64,000 nt of DNA from Melitaea cinxia. Lineage: Eukaryota > Arthropoda > Insecta > Lepidoptera > Nymphalidae. A program made the position numbers and the translations under genes. A model generated the notes under the pieces. It was given only the letters and a program-made list of their open reading frames with translations. It made no database searches and had not been told where the DNA came from. Of this stretch, positions 33,901 to 41,269 are shown one piece after another (within the stretch, counting starts at the first letter, position 1; each line of letters starts with the position of its first letter). The DNA lies in the NCBI RefSeq assembly GCF_905220565.1, contig NC_059402.1, forward strand, positions 10,665,501-10,729,500, in the 5' to 3' direction.

Positions 33901-36718
33901 CGCAGCGCTGCGCCCTGCTGCTGGCGTGCGGCCACCGCTGCCGCGGCCTGTGCGGCGAGCGCTGCCCCGACGTCTGCAAGGCTTGCCGCCCGGACGACTT
34001 CCCCGTCGATTTCTTGGGCGACCAGTTCGACGACGACGCCATGTGAGTATCGGACCGCATAGAACTACCGAGAATTTTGTAGGGTGGACCTTAAAAAAAC
34101 AAATAAATGTAAAAACTCAATAAGTGGTAGAAATGAAAAATTCTATTTGTTTACTTTTTATTTACCTTCAAAAGGGCTTGGCTAAATCCTATCTAAAATT
34201 TCCTTAATAAAATCTAAAATAGTTGTTAGCTTCGACTCAGAGTGGTCCAATTGCACCACCTTTGCCCGCAGCGGTAAGTACGCCCATGCCGCATCGTCCT
34301 CGTCCCTGTGCCCCTTACTCACGATTCAGCCTGTAGCATCCCACTGCTGGTCGTGGGACTCTTTCTCCTTGTAGGAGGAGGAATCCATTTTTGCTTCGGA
34401 GAAATATGAGCTTATTCTCCCCCGCTACTGCACAGCGGACTTACGGAACTTCTTCGAAAATACGCAAGTTTCCTCAAAATCTTTTGTATCGGCTTGTATA
34501 CGACCACCTGTTAATTTTATACGAAGAACATACGTTAAAAACCCTAATCATAAGTGGAAGAATTAGTCTAATGCAGTTTCCAACTCTTTGAATTTATTAA
34601 ATATTGTTTTTAAATACATTTGTATTTTATTAAAATTATTTATTGTGCTGCACTTTTTATTATAACCCGACTACGGCAAAGCCAAAAGGAGGGTTATAAT
34701 TTTAGCAGTCTATGTATGTATGTAACGTTTATCTGTTCCCTCATATTTTCCAAATTACTTGTCATATTTAGACAAAGAAGTATCATTATAAGCGTCTTAA
34801 TTGTCCGCTGGTGTGGTGGTGGCTAAATGGTGTCACATTATATTCAATGTGGCGCCCTCTAATTGACATAAAGTGACTCACTATTTTTTTTGTTGTAGTT
34901 TGGTTTTAGTTTTTAACTTTGTTTTATCTTGTATATTTTTTGTGCTTGCTTGTCTTTATTTATTTATTTTTGAGATGTTAAATACCTAAAATAAATAAAT
35001 AACTAAAAAAAAAAAACTAGCAAGAGTAACACCTTAAAAATTGTTATGAAATTTAGGTTTTTCTTTTCACATTTAATTAATTTTGCCTCTGAGGTTTCTT
35101 GTGCTGAGAACATAATCTCTTCTTTATTTTATTATATTAGATATAAACATTATTGTGGACATTACTTTCAGGTTTATCGTATTAGAAGATTGTGGTCATA
35201 TAATGGAATTTGAAAATATGGAACATTTAATGAATTCTGAATCTGAATCTGTGTCTCTCCCTGCTTGCCCATTTTGTCGTAAGCCAATCATTAACACGCC
35301 TCGTTACAAAGATTTAGTAAACCGTAGATTTAAAACTGATATTACTCCCATCAAGGAACGTGTTTATGGGAATATACAAAAAAATCTCGAAACGAAGAAG
35401 GAATTACTTAATAAAATGACAACATTCAAAGATGTCCATGCAGAAATATATGGAGGTAATTAAAATAGAATAAACATACCTATTACATTTTATTATTTGT
35501 CATTGTTTTATTTAATAAGAACATCATCAGCGTAGTAGAAGTCACTTAAATAATCATTATTAGAAATAACTCAAAAACTACTCGACAAAACTCTCTCAAA
35601 TTTAATTATAAGCATTAAATTCCTTTAATTGGTGGGCGTTCCTTCAAATGGGGGGGTCTGTATGTGTTATAAATCACATTCCATCTGAAAAAAAATCACA
35701 GCCCTTTTTAAATTTTAGTTAGTCTTAACATACAAACTATTCTGACAACGTACATCGGCAATCCAATACTATTTTTCTTAGTCTTAAAAACATCGCTAAA
35801 GTGAAATATTTAATACTAATTGACGCATACAACTAAAGAATCGTCTATGGAAACGAATTAATTTTCTCGTAGAATGTTTTTCATTGTAAATTATAGCCAT
35901 GTCTATGCGCTCAGGAAAGGTATCATGCGAAACGAGTATCAAATTGTGTAACATAGTAATGCTTTTTTTTTTCAGACATACGGTATTCGGACTGGAAAAA
36001 GGCATTCGATAAACTATTTCGCTTAGTAAATACAAAAAAAAAATATTCGCTGATTCAGCTGAATATGTATTTTGTATACTTGGATATTTTGGAAATTCTG
36101 TCGGGCATTCTTAAACAGTTTAAAGCGGCTAAATTGACTGAGATGCAAAGTGATCTTGCCGATAAAAATTCTATGATATGTTGCTTTTTGCTTAATAACA
36201 TTCAAAAAATAAGTCAACAACAACAAATGGATATCGGCAACGAAATAAAACGTATGAATTCAATTGTTATGCTTTCAAAACTATTAAGTCAAGAAATTTA
36301 CATTATGAATAAAGATCAACCAAATATTATGCAAGCCTTGGAAACGGTAAAAAGAGAAGTAGTCGGATATGGTATATACAACAAAAATAGTGCTGTGACC
36401 GCACTTAAAAACTTTCAAGATATAATAAAAGCGTCTAACATCGTGACAAAGGAAGAACGTGATTTGATTATAAAAGCCATAGGAGCCAAACTTGGTCAGT
36501 GGTACAAATGTCCAAACGGTCATCACTATAGCATAGATCGTTGTGGAGGTGCGATGGAAATATCTAAATGCATAGAATGCAAAGAAGCAATTGGTGGACA
36601 AAATCATGCGTTGCTACCAAGTAACAAGCACGCACCTGAAATAGATAACTCCAAATATGCAGCGTGGTCGGAAGAGGCTAACAACATGGCAAACTTTGAT
36701 TTGAATGATTTACTTTAA
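3302..36718 (+). CDS. ZNFX1: NFX1-type zinc finger-containing protein 1 (helicase ZNFX1), complete, 26 coding exons
   Basis: Coding exons: 3321-3357, 8989-9147, 10673-11328, 13707-13926, 14058-14103, 14385-14610, 15117-15287, 15495-16433, 16999-17154, 17285-17432, 18088-18171, 19673-19941, 21544-21690, 21937-22111, 22520-22662, 24495-24646, 25276-25465, 26029-26157, 27302-27424, 28670-28828, 29895-30132, 30753-30915, 33093-33204, 33825-34042, 35172-35455, 35976-36718. All use GT/AG and every phase joins, giving 2028 residues (human ZNFX1 is about 1900). The first coding exon begins after an acceptor at 3300-3301, so a 5' UTR exon lies upstream. Domain order: basic N-terminus, conserved helicase-adjacent region, SF1 helicase (GPPGTGKT ~569-576, VEEAAE ~922-927, GDHQQLRP ~948-955, ALSRARE ~1138-1144), NF-X1 cysteine/histidine repeats (~1193-1686), RING-like region, C-terminal RZ finger. 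In worms ZNFX-1 acts in germ granules in small-RNA inheritance; in mammals it is an interferon-linked RNA sensor. Role in this insect is inferred from the family. Confidence 0.95.
3321..11328 (+). CDS. ZNFX1: ZNFX1 exons 1-3: N-terminal region
   Basis: Exon 1 opens ATGGAGGAAGATAACGAC and ends in phase 1. Exon 2 (8989-9147) is rich in Arg, Ser and Asn and looks disordered. Exon 3 (10673-11328) turns into a helical block (about residues 110-284) in which [11 protein letters not shown] and the Leu/Cys-rich helices match the Armadillo-like N-terminal region of ZNFX1 proteins. The ATG at 10810 is internal: the reading frame runs uninterrupted from the acceptor at 10671-10672 and joins exon 2 in phase. 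Sequence conservation is expected to be lowest here. Confidence 0.85.
3358..5870. other. ZNFX1 intron 1, left part: no gene seen
   Basis: AT-rich intronic sequence. A short GC-rich patch lies at 4698-4800. A dispersed repeat at about 5100-5230 holds a CGGCTAGACCGATTCTGACG segment, like the other repeats around retroelement debris. The open frame at 5508-5693 shows no recognised motif. Nothing here can be supported as coding. Confidence 0.5.
5871..5935 (+). repeat. terminal fragment of the AACCGACTTC repeat
   Basis: AACCGACTTCAAAAAAGAGG followed by AATTCGACTGTATATA, the left terminus of the family seen at 2102, cut off after about 60 bp. Confidence 0.65.
6338..6850 (-). mobile_element. 3' end of a non-LTR retrotransposon, minus orientation, with (TAA)n tail
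   Basis: A (TAA)n run at about 6341-6363 precedes the block TACAAAAGGCGGCCTTATCG and CTCTTCCAGGCAACC. The same block occurs in opposite orientation at 63370-63420 next to an (AAATA)n tail, and again at 63950. A simple-repeat tail fits CR1/I/jockey-like retroposons. No intact protein remains. Confidence 0.55.
6948..7973. mobile_element. rearranged AACCGACTTC-family element with a 23-bp perfect hairpin at its left end
   Basis: The right terminus of the family (AACCGACTTCAATTACATCG) and its inverted copy meet head to head at 6948-7001: 23-bp perfect arms with an 8-nt loop. The following sequence has the family core (CCATCATCAGATCCTGG near 7090), then a segment shared with 24140-24300 (CCGAAACGGTTGGACCG type), and ends TTTTTTGAAGTCGATT at 7973. 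It looks like a composite of two insertions. Confidence 0.6.
8028..8909 (+). mobile_element. 882-bp element with TTAA target duplication and long inverted ends
   Basis: Flanked by TTAA at 8024-8027 and 8910-8913. From about 12 bp in, the ends are inverted copies: ATTGACGATCAGTTTTTCGC at the left and its complement at the right, about 35 bp in all. TTAA flanks suggest a piggyBac-type or TTAA-targeting Harbinger relative. The body holds a short MADF-like reading frame (8242-8343) and a segment near 8405-8490 that recurs at 29062-29140, so it may itself be composite. No transposase is visible. Confidence 0.75.
8242..8343 (+). pseudogene. 33-codon MADF-domain-like N-terminal fragment inside the TTAA element
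   Basis: The frame reads [20 protein letters not shown], then [13 protein letters not shown] and a stop. The pattern FIEKYKxxECLW…NYK matches helix 1 of MADF (Myb/SANT-like) domains (LIExYRxxPxLWDxxxxxYK). MADF proteins are the usual second protein of PIF/Harbinger transposons. Only the first helix survives, so it is a relic or a truncated accessory protein. It is too short to prove by eye. Confidence 0.45.
9845..9904. repeat. (TA)n microsatellite
   Basis: About 60 bp of pure AT alternation, with a second shorter run at 9941-9960. Confidence 0.95.
10218..10475 (+). mobile_element. tRNA-headed SINE (type A head), 5' part, with flanking repeat
   Basis: CGCGTTGGCGCAGCGGTAAT resembles a Pol III A box region, and GTGGGTTCGATTCCCGC is a B box. 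The conserved SINE body (ACAAACATTTGTATCGACCG…TGTCTCCGGACC) follows but is cut short. The adjoining segment 10380-10475 is an inverted copy of 25755-25860. Confidence 0.7.
11329..12224. other. ZNFX1 intron 3, left part: no gene seen
   Basis: AT-rich sequence with a short dispersed-repeat fragment near 11515-11660 (GCGCGCTAATCTCGGGAGCT). No coding frame, RNA gene or clear regulatory motif. Confidence 0.5.
12226..13245 (+). mobile_element. dispersed repeat beginning TAGCTGTGACCGCGGCTTCG, with internal duplication
   Basis: Starts TAGCTGTGACCGCGGCTTCGCCCGCG and ends GAGTGACCTTTCGCTTTTATATATA, flanked by AT runs. Two internal segments are duplicated: 12470-12545 resembles 12985-13052 (GGACACCTACTCACCATCTA), and 12785-12920 resembles 13070-13215 (CAACCCCCGTTTTACCCC…GAGATTTCGTGATGAGTG). 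Related starts occur at 37290 and 53545. The class is unknown; such GCCCGCG-type repeats are very common in Lepidoptera. Confidence 0.6.
13707..15287 (+). CDS. ZNFX1: ZNFX1 exons 4-7: conserved pre-helicase region
   Basis: Exon 4 carries the family signature [19 protein letters not shown] and [20 protein letters not shown], which immediately precedes the helicase in ZNFX1. Exon 5 is only 46 bp. Exons 6 and 7 (14385-14610, 15117-15287) encode a beta-rich segment ([24 protein letters not shown]) and the [13 protein letters not shown] motif before the Walker A exon. Splice phases run 1, 2, 0, 0. Confidence 0.93.
14647..14935 (+). mobile_element. SINE, type B tRNA-like head
   Basis: Head GACCACCGCTCTAGTGTAAT with B box GGTTCGATTCCCGC, then the shared body CGTGCCTCGGAGAGCACGTT and tail AGGCCTATGCCAACAGTGGG. 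It lies in intron 6 of ZNFX1. Confidence 0.75.
15365..15425 (+). repeat. short repeat fragment
   Basis: GTGGAGGCCTATGTCCAGCA and TGGACTGTATAGGCTGTAAT: the 3' terminus shared with the elements at 19138 and 56760, here only about 60 bp. Confidence 0.55.
15495..17432 (+). CDS. ZNFX1: ZNFX1 exons 8-10: helicase lobe 1 with Walker A
   Basis: Exon 8 has the Q-motif-like region [13 protein letters not shown], Walker A GPPGTGKT (nt 15684-15707), and the Ia/Ib block [12 protein letters not shown], followed by a long charged insertion. Exon 9 ends at IIPLQ. Exon 10 contains [17 protein letters not shown], the segment before motif II in this helicase clade (SF1, Upf1-like). ATP-binding residues are intact, so the protein is predicted to be an active ATPase. 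Confidence 0.95.
16434..16998. other. ZNFX1 intron 8: nothing recognised
   Basis: AT-rich, no repeat family of the window and no coding frame detected. Confidence 0.5.
17789..17986. mobile_element. small MITE with ~23-bp inverted ends and internal duplication
   Basis: Left end TAAGCTTCAGATTAAGAACC matches the complement of the right end (TAAGGCTTTAGATTAAGAAC) over about 23 bp. Internally a roughly 65-bp unit occurs twice, each with GTAACGAAATTATGTC. A stretch near 21375-21395 carries a related terminus. Confidence 0.6.
18088..22662 (+). CDS. ZNFX1: ZNFX1 exons 11-15: helicase motifs II-VI
   Basis: Exon 11 encodes motif II as [10 protein letters not shown] (EEAA rather than DEAD/DEAA, as seen in ZNFX1 relatives). 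Exon 12 (19673-19941, strikingly GC-rich) carries motif [11 protein letters not shown] and motif IV-type QHRMRPQL. Exon 13 has ILAAYSGQM. Exon 14 has motif [14 protein letters not shown] and motif [12 protein letters not shown]. Exon 15 closes the domain ([11 protein letters not shown]). All catalytic motifs of an SF1 helicase are present. Confidence 0.95.
18655..18955 (+). mobile_element. tRNA-headed SINE (type A)
   Basis: Head GCGTCGCGTTGGGGCAACGG, B box GCGGGTTCGATCTC, body GTGTCTCGGAGAGCACGTTA, and tail GATGCCTATGCCCAGCTGTG. In intron 11 of ZNFX1. Confidence 0.75.
19138..19400 (-). mobile_element. lepidopteran retroposon 3' fragment
   Basis: Contains CCACGCTGGGCAGGCGGGTT, TTCGGCCTGTGTATTTCAAA and AGGTGGTAGCGGAACTGTGT. 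The same segments occur inverted at 56530-56830, and partly at 51749-51870. It is a degraded mobile element without a meaningful frame. Confidence 0.55.
20095..20240. repeat. dispersed repeat (ATGGCAACGTGCTCGC / CACCATCAGGTGGGCCGTACGC family)
   Basis: The block GCAGGCCTCTATATGCTACG and TTACCATCAGGTGGGCCGTA recurs at 25630-25735, 54835-54980 and 56355-56490, always with the same order. It is probably a SINE or the 3' end of a retroposon. Confidence 0.6.
20686..21400. mobile_element. inverted-repeat element with a tandem GTGAAAATAACGTGTG array
   Basis: TTTATAAGTTATTTTCGAAC (about 20690) and its inverted partner at 21122-21155 form arms of about 33 bp with few mismatches. Beside the right arm (21150-21235) a degenerate unit of about 20 bp, GTGAAAATAACGTGTGAAAT, is repeated four to five times. 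A CCCCCCCCCC-like run sits at 21330-21342. Confidence 0.5.
22880..23050 (+). repeat. retroposon 3'-end fragment
   Basis: GGCGGCCTGGGCCTCAACCT and CCGCCGAAAGACTACTGTTT, a block typical of degraded non-LTR elements; no coding frame is kept. Confidence 0.4.
23220..23792 (+). mobile_element. AACCGACTTC-terminated repeat, forward copy
   Basis: Near full-length relative of the copy at 2102, with the same termini and body, and only a short poly-T run. It is in intron 15 of ZNFX1. Confidence 0.8.
23870..24112 (+). pseudogene. reverse-transcriptase tail fragment (RTE-like)
   Basis: The frame reads [20 protein letters not shown] then [14 protein letters not shown] and [11 protein letters not shown], the C-terminal tail of RTE-type endonuclease/reverse transcriptases common in Lepidoptera (KWQWAGHxxR…VLEWRPR). 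The usual KWQWAGH segment is damaged. Other copies lie at 32700 and 45610. Confidence 0.65.
24120..24393 (-). repeat. partial AACCGACTTC-family element, reverse orientation
   Basis: Ends AATTGAGAACCTCCTCCTTT and GGAAGTCGGTT; the left part (CCGAAACGGTTGGACCGATT) is shared with about 7840. In intron 15 of ZNFX1. Confidence 0.65.
24495..34042 (+). CDS. ZNFX1: ZNFX1 exons 16-24: NF-X1-type zinc-finger array
   Basis: Nine exons encode repeated Cys/His units such as [73 protein letters not shown] and [11 protein letters not shown]: the CGH-x3-C spacing of NF-X1 fingers. Exons 18, 20-24 are very GC-rich, while 16, 17 and 19 have ordinary AT-rich codon use. Exon 22 (30753-30915) is joined by phase 1 in and phase 2 out; its donor is in CACGA|GTGAGC. 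The exon 21 start at 29895 has a poor pyrimidine tract and is the least certain border. Confidence 0.88.
25625..25865. repeat. two adjoining repeat fragments in ZNFX1 intron 17
   Basis: 25630-25735 belongs to the family at 20095 (CTTACTATCAAGCGGACCGT). 25755-25860 (GGGAGTAAGCTGGCGAATGC, GAGAGAGAGATA) is the inverted partner of 10380-10475. Confidence 0.5.
26158..27301. other. ZNFX1 intron 18: no gene seen
   Basis: A run of 14 G (26213-26226) lies just after the exon. The rest is AT-rich, and the short open frames show no family motif. Confidence 0.5.
27913..28632 (-). mobile_element. AACCGACTTC-terminated repeat, reverse copy with duplicated core
   Basis: Starts AACCGACTTCAATTACATCG and ends GGAAGTCGATT. 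The core unit (CCAGTAAAAAGTTATTGCGG through CTTATCATGGTACT) occurs twice, at about 28080-28200 and 28225-28325. It lies 38 bp upstream of exon 20. Confidence 0.8.
29447..29761 (+). pseudogene. jockey-like reverse-transcriptase fragment
   Basis: [20 protein letters not shown] followed by KVRQLIDAA and a decayed YCGVMLY segment. This is the thumb region of jockey-clade reverse transcriptases (LDxxLxWxxHI…LxxRLSSAxxALR…YGVxLWG). It has no catalytic domain and lies in intron 20 of ZNFX1. Confidence 0.65.
30590..30720 (+). mobile_element. SINE fragment just upstream of ZNFX1 exon 22
   Basis: GTGCCTCGGAGAGCACTTTA, then a shortened body and the tail GATGCCTACGGCCAGCAGTG. It ends about 30 bp before the acceptor at 30751-30752. 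Confidence 0.65.
31740..31983 (+). mobile_element. short AACCGACTTC-family copy, forward
   Basis: Both termini are present (AACCGACTTCCAAAAAAGGA and AATTGAAGTCAGTT), with an internally deleted body of about 245 bp. In intron 22 of ZNFX1. Confidence 0.75.
32189..32525 (+). mobile_element. tRNA-headed SINE (type A), full length
   Basis: Head GCGTTGGCGCAACGGTCACA, B box GCGGGTTCGATCCCCGCAC, body with TTGTATTGGCCATACAGGTG and GTGCCTCGGAGAGCACGTTA, tail AGGCCTATGCCCAACAGTGG then ATATTACAGGCTGAAGC. One of the best copies for a consensus. Confidence 0.85.
32700..33035 (+). pseudogene. RTE-like reverse-transcriptase tail fragment
   Basis: [20 protein letters not shown] and [12 protein letters not shown], then frameshifted remains (CGTTGGACTGACGATCTACG) and the terminal TGTCCAGCAGTGGACTGCAA. 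It ends about 57 bp before exon 23. Confidence 0.7.
34190..35010. repeat. repeats in ZNFX1 intron 24
   Basis: A block at about 34230-34385 contains CCACTGCTGGTCGTGGGACT. A second repeat begins CCCGACTACGGCAAAGCCAA (34667) and runs into AT-rich sequence with a (TTTA)n-like end. No coding frame is supported. Confidence 0.45.
35172..36718 (+). CDS. ZNFX1: ZNFX1 exons 25-26: RING-like region, helical tail and RZ finger
   Basis: Exon 25 has [13 protein letters not shown] and [11 protein letters not shown], a degenerate RING-like Cys/His pair. Exon 26 is largely helical and ends in the RNF213/ZNFX1 (RZ) finger: [19 protein letters not shown] followed by [10 protein letters not shown] (about residues 1957-1990). 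The stop is at 36716-36718. A poly(A) signal AATAAA lies 105 bp downstream. Confidence 0.95.
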
Positions 36719-36822
36719 TTGATGATTATGAATACTTAATTATTATTTAAAAAAAAAGTCTACCTATATGAAGACTTACAAATAATGATTATATCGTATC
36801 GGACTACCAATTATTTTATATA

Positions 36823-36828
36823 AATAAA
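36823..36828 (+). terminator. ZNFX1 polyadenylation signal AATAAA
   Basis: First canonical AATAAA downstream of the ZNFX1 stop codon, 105 bp away, in AT-rich sequence. Confidence 0.6.
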
Positions 36829-37334
36829 ACGTAGTTTTATGTTTTAGTTCACATTTCATGATTAAGGCAGTATTTTAGTTAATAAGAAAATATGTCATCA
36901 ATTATTTTTGTTATATTGATCTTCATAAATAAGTTGTACTAGGAGTAATACGTAATTTACTTATAACTCTAAATGATTTACAAAAACAACATTTCTTCAT
37001 ACTTTGAAATACAAATAAATCATGTCTCCAGTATTGTCTTTGAAGTTAGTCGTTATATTAGCCGACGACGAACACTGTTAGCTATAAGTACGCCACCACT
37101 TTGATTTTTTACCACGGCATTATTATAATATAAAACAATGCATACTAATATTATAACTAATTCTTTTATTTGCTTTCTATCGTACCTCAAAATTCCTTAA
37201 TTTTTTTTTTTAATTCATTTAAGTTATGTTTTTGACTAAACTTAAATTATACTGATCAAAAGTGGTTAAATTCTTTATTTAAAAACTAGCTGTGCCCACG
37301 ACTTTGTCCGCCTGGAATATTGACTTTGGACAGC

Positions 37335-37692
37335 ATTTTTGGATCTCTTCAGCCTGTAATATCCCACTACTGGGCATAGGCCTCTTTCCCCATGTAGGAG
37401 AAGGATCAGAGCTTAATCCACCACGCTGCTCCAATGCGGGTTGGCGGATATGTTCCCTACTATGAGTAACAATCGATATCAGGTGTACATGATAACAACC
37501 GAGACCGACGGCTTAACGTATTCCCCGAGGCACGGTGGGGAGACCCCCAGGGACTGCACAAACACCCAGACCACGGCAAACATCTGTATGGCCAATACAA
37601 ACGTTTGTCATGTGCGGGGATCGAACCCGCAACCGCCAGCGCAACAGGTACAATCCATGGCTTTGACCGTTGCGCCAACGGGGCGACTATTT
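37335..37692 (-). mobile_element. tRNA-headed SINE (type A), reverse orientation
   Basis: Reverse copy of the 32189 element: tail near 37335, B box complement GGGGATCGAACCCGCAACC near 37617, head complement GTTGCGCCAACGGGGCG at 37670-37687. Confidence 0.85.
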
Positions 37693-38224
37693 GACGCGGC
37701 GGCATTTTTGGATATTTTTTGGCTTATTTTGACTTCTAAACACCGTCGCTTACATGTTCAACGTGATTCTTTAAATTGGTATAACTTTTTTATTTATGAA
37801 CGGATTGACATGAAACAAACGCTAAATGAAGTGTGTGAATGTGAAGCTTACCATAATATATTACCGAACCGCATCAAAATCGGACAATTCGTTTCTGAGA
37901 TTAGCATGCACAAACATATTACATTTACATTTTTGTTTTAAGTATGGATAGGATACATGTTCGCAAATTACAATGGTAAGGGGTCGTCAGGTGGAGTTAG
38001 AAAAAAAAACCCATGAAGGTAGAGTTAAAAGTGAAGGGGTAAGGATTAAATAGTTGTTAACATCACGTAATTAATGAACGAAGGAATAAAAAAATTAATT
38101 CTAATCAAAATTGTCGAGTTTGGTGGATCGTTCTGCGCAGTGTTGACGTAGCCAATATCTTCAAAAAGAAAAAATATGTATAGTTATAATATTATCCATC
38201 TTCTTTAAAATATTTTTGAATTTA

Positions 38225-39482
38225 CGAGGGCAGAGTGAAAAGTTTCCGGCCTGACCCAGAGATCGCGCTAGCAGGTCTAATTTTTGGTTTGTATTCTGTA
38301 GTATATCTCACTAGTGTGTATATAAATGCGGGTCGATGGCTCTGTTAGTATACATTAGAGAGGCGATTGAACAAGACACTTCGATTGGATTGGATTGGTA
38401 GTTGACGGACCTCGAAAATGGTAAAATCAGAGAAGCGTGCGGTCATCAAATACTTCTATTTAAAAGGCCTAACACCATTTCAAATTAAAGAAGAGCTGGA
38501 TTCCACACTGAAAGGCTCTTCGCCGTCATATTCAACAGTGAAACAATAGGTTTCTGAATTTAGGAAAGGTCAAACGAGTATTTCTGACGAACCACGTTCA
38601 AGACGCCCCTTTGAGGTCACGACTCTCGATAGAGATAACTGATGCTACTAGGATATCAATTGAACGTGTACGCAATATTTTACATGAACATTTAAGCATG
38701 GGGAAGCTCTGTGCTAGGTGGCTGCCGCGTTTGCTAACGGTCGATCAAAAGTTGACCCGAAAAACTGTTACAATCAAAAATTTGGCGTTGTACAAGCACA
38801 ACCCAACCAAATTTTTGCGCCAATTCATAACTTGGATTCACCACTACACTCCTGAAAATAAACAATAGTCAAAACAATGGATTGGACCTGAAAGAAGGCA
38901 AAGACAATTTTATCAGCGAATAAGGTTATGGCAACTGTTTTTTGGGATACAAAAGGAATTTCCTTCATTGATTATCTAGAGAAGGGAAAAACCACCAATG
39001 TTCAATACTATGCACAGTTATTGCAACGTTTGAAGGACGCAGTGAAAAATAAACGACCAAATTTGGCGAAAAAAAAATCTTGTTTCACCATGACAACGCA
39101 CCTGCCCATTCGTCGGTCGTTGCGATGGCTAAAATCAACTAATTGAAGTTCGCATTGTTCTCCTAACCACCATATTCGTCAGATTTAGCCCCCAACGACT
39201 AGCATCTGCTTCCTAACCTTATAAAGTGGCTTGGAGGTAAAAAAAAATTGAGAGCAACGAGGAAGCCATCGATGCTGCTGATGAGTATTTTGAGGGACTT
39301 GATGAATCAGACTATAAAAGTGGTATCACTGCATTAGAGCACTGTTAAGAAAAATATTAATCATATAATCTTATTAAATATATAATATTAATCTTGATGG
39401 AGATTATGTTAAATATAAAGCAAAAAAAACCGAAAAAAGTTGTTTTTCTTTATTAGGACGGAAACTTTTCACCCTGCCCTCG
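38225..39482 (+). mobile_element. decayed mariner element with intact ends
   Basis: Inverted termini CGAGGGCAGAGTGAAAAGTT (left) and CGAGGGCAGGGTGAAAAGTT (complement of the right) agree at 25 of the first 27 bases, and TA flanks both sides (38223-38224, 39483-39484). At 1258 bp it is nearly the usual size of mariner. The transposase starts at 38418 (MVKSEKRAVIKYFYLKGLTP) but stops after 43 codons at 38547. The rest is scattered in several frames, with a deletion or frameshift around an A run near 39070. It is non-functional. Confidence 0.9.
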
Positions 39483-39760
39483 TAAATAAAAACTAAAGGA
39501 AAAAACCTTGAACATTCAAAATGTTCGTCTCTTCAGAGTTTTACAATAAGTACTCTAGTAGTTTTTTAGTTTTTCTCATTTCATTCATTAATTTCGTTAA
39601 ATAGTTTTGCCAATGGAACTTATACATTCTGAACTTTTTGATAACACACTAAAGTGATTAATCAGTTTCATTCTCGTTCGACTAAAGAGATCATAGCGAC
39701 CGTGAAAGTTTAAAAACTCATACTGTTAAATAATAATTGTGTTTGCTGGCAAACGAAAAA

Positions 39761-40158
39761 AACCGACTTTAATTACATCGACAAGTGCAATAGTCAAGTA
39801 AATACGCATTAACAAACATTATTCCAAAAGTTTTAATCAGATCTCCATGAAATTTAAATGTGACCACATGATAAACATCGGCTTTCAATTAAATTAAAAA
39901 TCATCAAAATCGGTACAGCCAGTAAAAAGTTATGTGGATCTTCAAGGGTTTCTCTCTTTCCCTCGATTTCTCTGGGATCCCATCATCACATCCTGGTTTC
40001 CTTATCATGGTACCACCACACCTGGGATATCCCCTTTCCTACAAAAAAGAATTATCAAATTCGGTTCATAAACGACGAAGTTATCCCCGAACATACATAT
40101 ATACTCGTATATATAAACGGTCGAATTGAGTAGCCTACTCCTTTTTTGAAGTCTGTTA
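39761..40158 (-). mobile_element. AACCGACTTC-family copy, reverse, internally deleted
   Basis: Starts AACCGACTTTAATTACATCG and ends TTTTTTGAAGTCTGTTA, with the ATTTCTCTGGGATCCCATCA core in between. Confidence 0.75.
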
Positions 40159-40229
40159 AAAATAATAGGTATTAACCTAATTTAGTTTAAATCTCTTAAG
40201 TTAGTGTATTATGCTAAAAAACCGACCCT

Positions 40230-40765
40230 TTTCTGACATGGAGATATAAGGCTGCCTAGCAGGCGTATACTGGCTAACTGGAGTTGCTGGTCCTTCTACT
40301 GGGCGCGTCCCCGGGGTGGCGGATAGGGGAATGCTACTCTCACTACTTGCGAGTGGTAGGGTCAGTAGGGTAAAAGGCTATGGTCACCCCGGCCTTTGCT
40401 GACTCAGTTTGGCACTGTCCACCCCGGGCTATGCCTGGGGCGCCGGGGTGGTGCGAGGAAGTTACGCCTTCAGGGCGCAGCGCTGAGAAGGCGCGGTGTT
40501 GCAGAAATACTCTCCGGTGTTACTCTCTACTCACTAAGTCGGCGGGCGGTGTGTCGGGGATCCGTCGTCAGCCCCGAGGAGCTAGGCACGTGTAGTGTTC
40601 GAGTACTGTCAACACGATGAGCCCGCAAGGGAAAACACTGACCGGATTGCGAAAATGCTATAGCGTCCTCTCAATTCCGCCATAAGCACGAAGAAGGAAC
40701 AGCCTAGTCAAGGGTTTTTGTCGGCGGGAGACCGAAATAACCCACGGCTTGCCCGAGCCGTGGTA
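40230..40765. other. unidentified GC-rich island
   Basis: About 530 bp much richer in G/C than its surroundings, with short open frames that do not resemble known proteins. It ends in a small hairpin, CCACGGCT-TGCCCG-AGCCGTGG (40742-40763). It could be the GC-rich 5' region of a retroposon or an unrecognised non-coding gene. Confidence 0.35.
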
Positions 40766-41269
40766 TATCTAAAAAAGACTTCAAAAGGAAACATGCTAAA
40801 TCGAATCAAATCAATTACCTATGCAGAAATACAAAAGTATTAAATACCCACTGAAAAATATTTTTTAAATATTCCAATTTCTTCCATGTATATAATATAA
40901 AAATTAATGAATTCGTTTTATTCATTGATTTGGGTAACATGTATCTTTATACAGTAGAATTGACAACTACTCCTTTTTTGAAGGCGTTTTATAAACATGA
41001 CGAAAATTGTGCTTGAAGAGTTAAATAAATTTGGTAAAAAAAATCATATTAATTGGTAGGGGCGGCAAAAAGCCATGCTACAAAACTAGTCAGCTTAAGT
41101 AATATGCTTCTAAATATTATACCACGAATGAAGCAGTAAATAAATAAAGCATAACCAACAGGCTATAAAAAGATAGATATTTTGAAACTCGCTTTACAAG
41201 TTTGAAACAGAAATTAGTATTTGGCACTGAACGAATTTAGTATAAAACATATTTCTTAATCAGTTTTAT

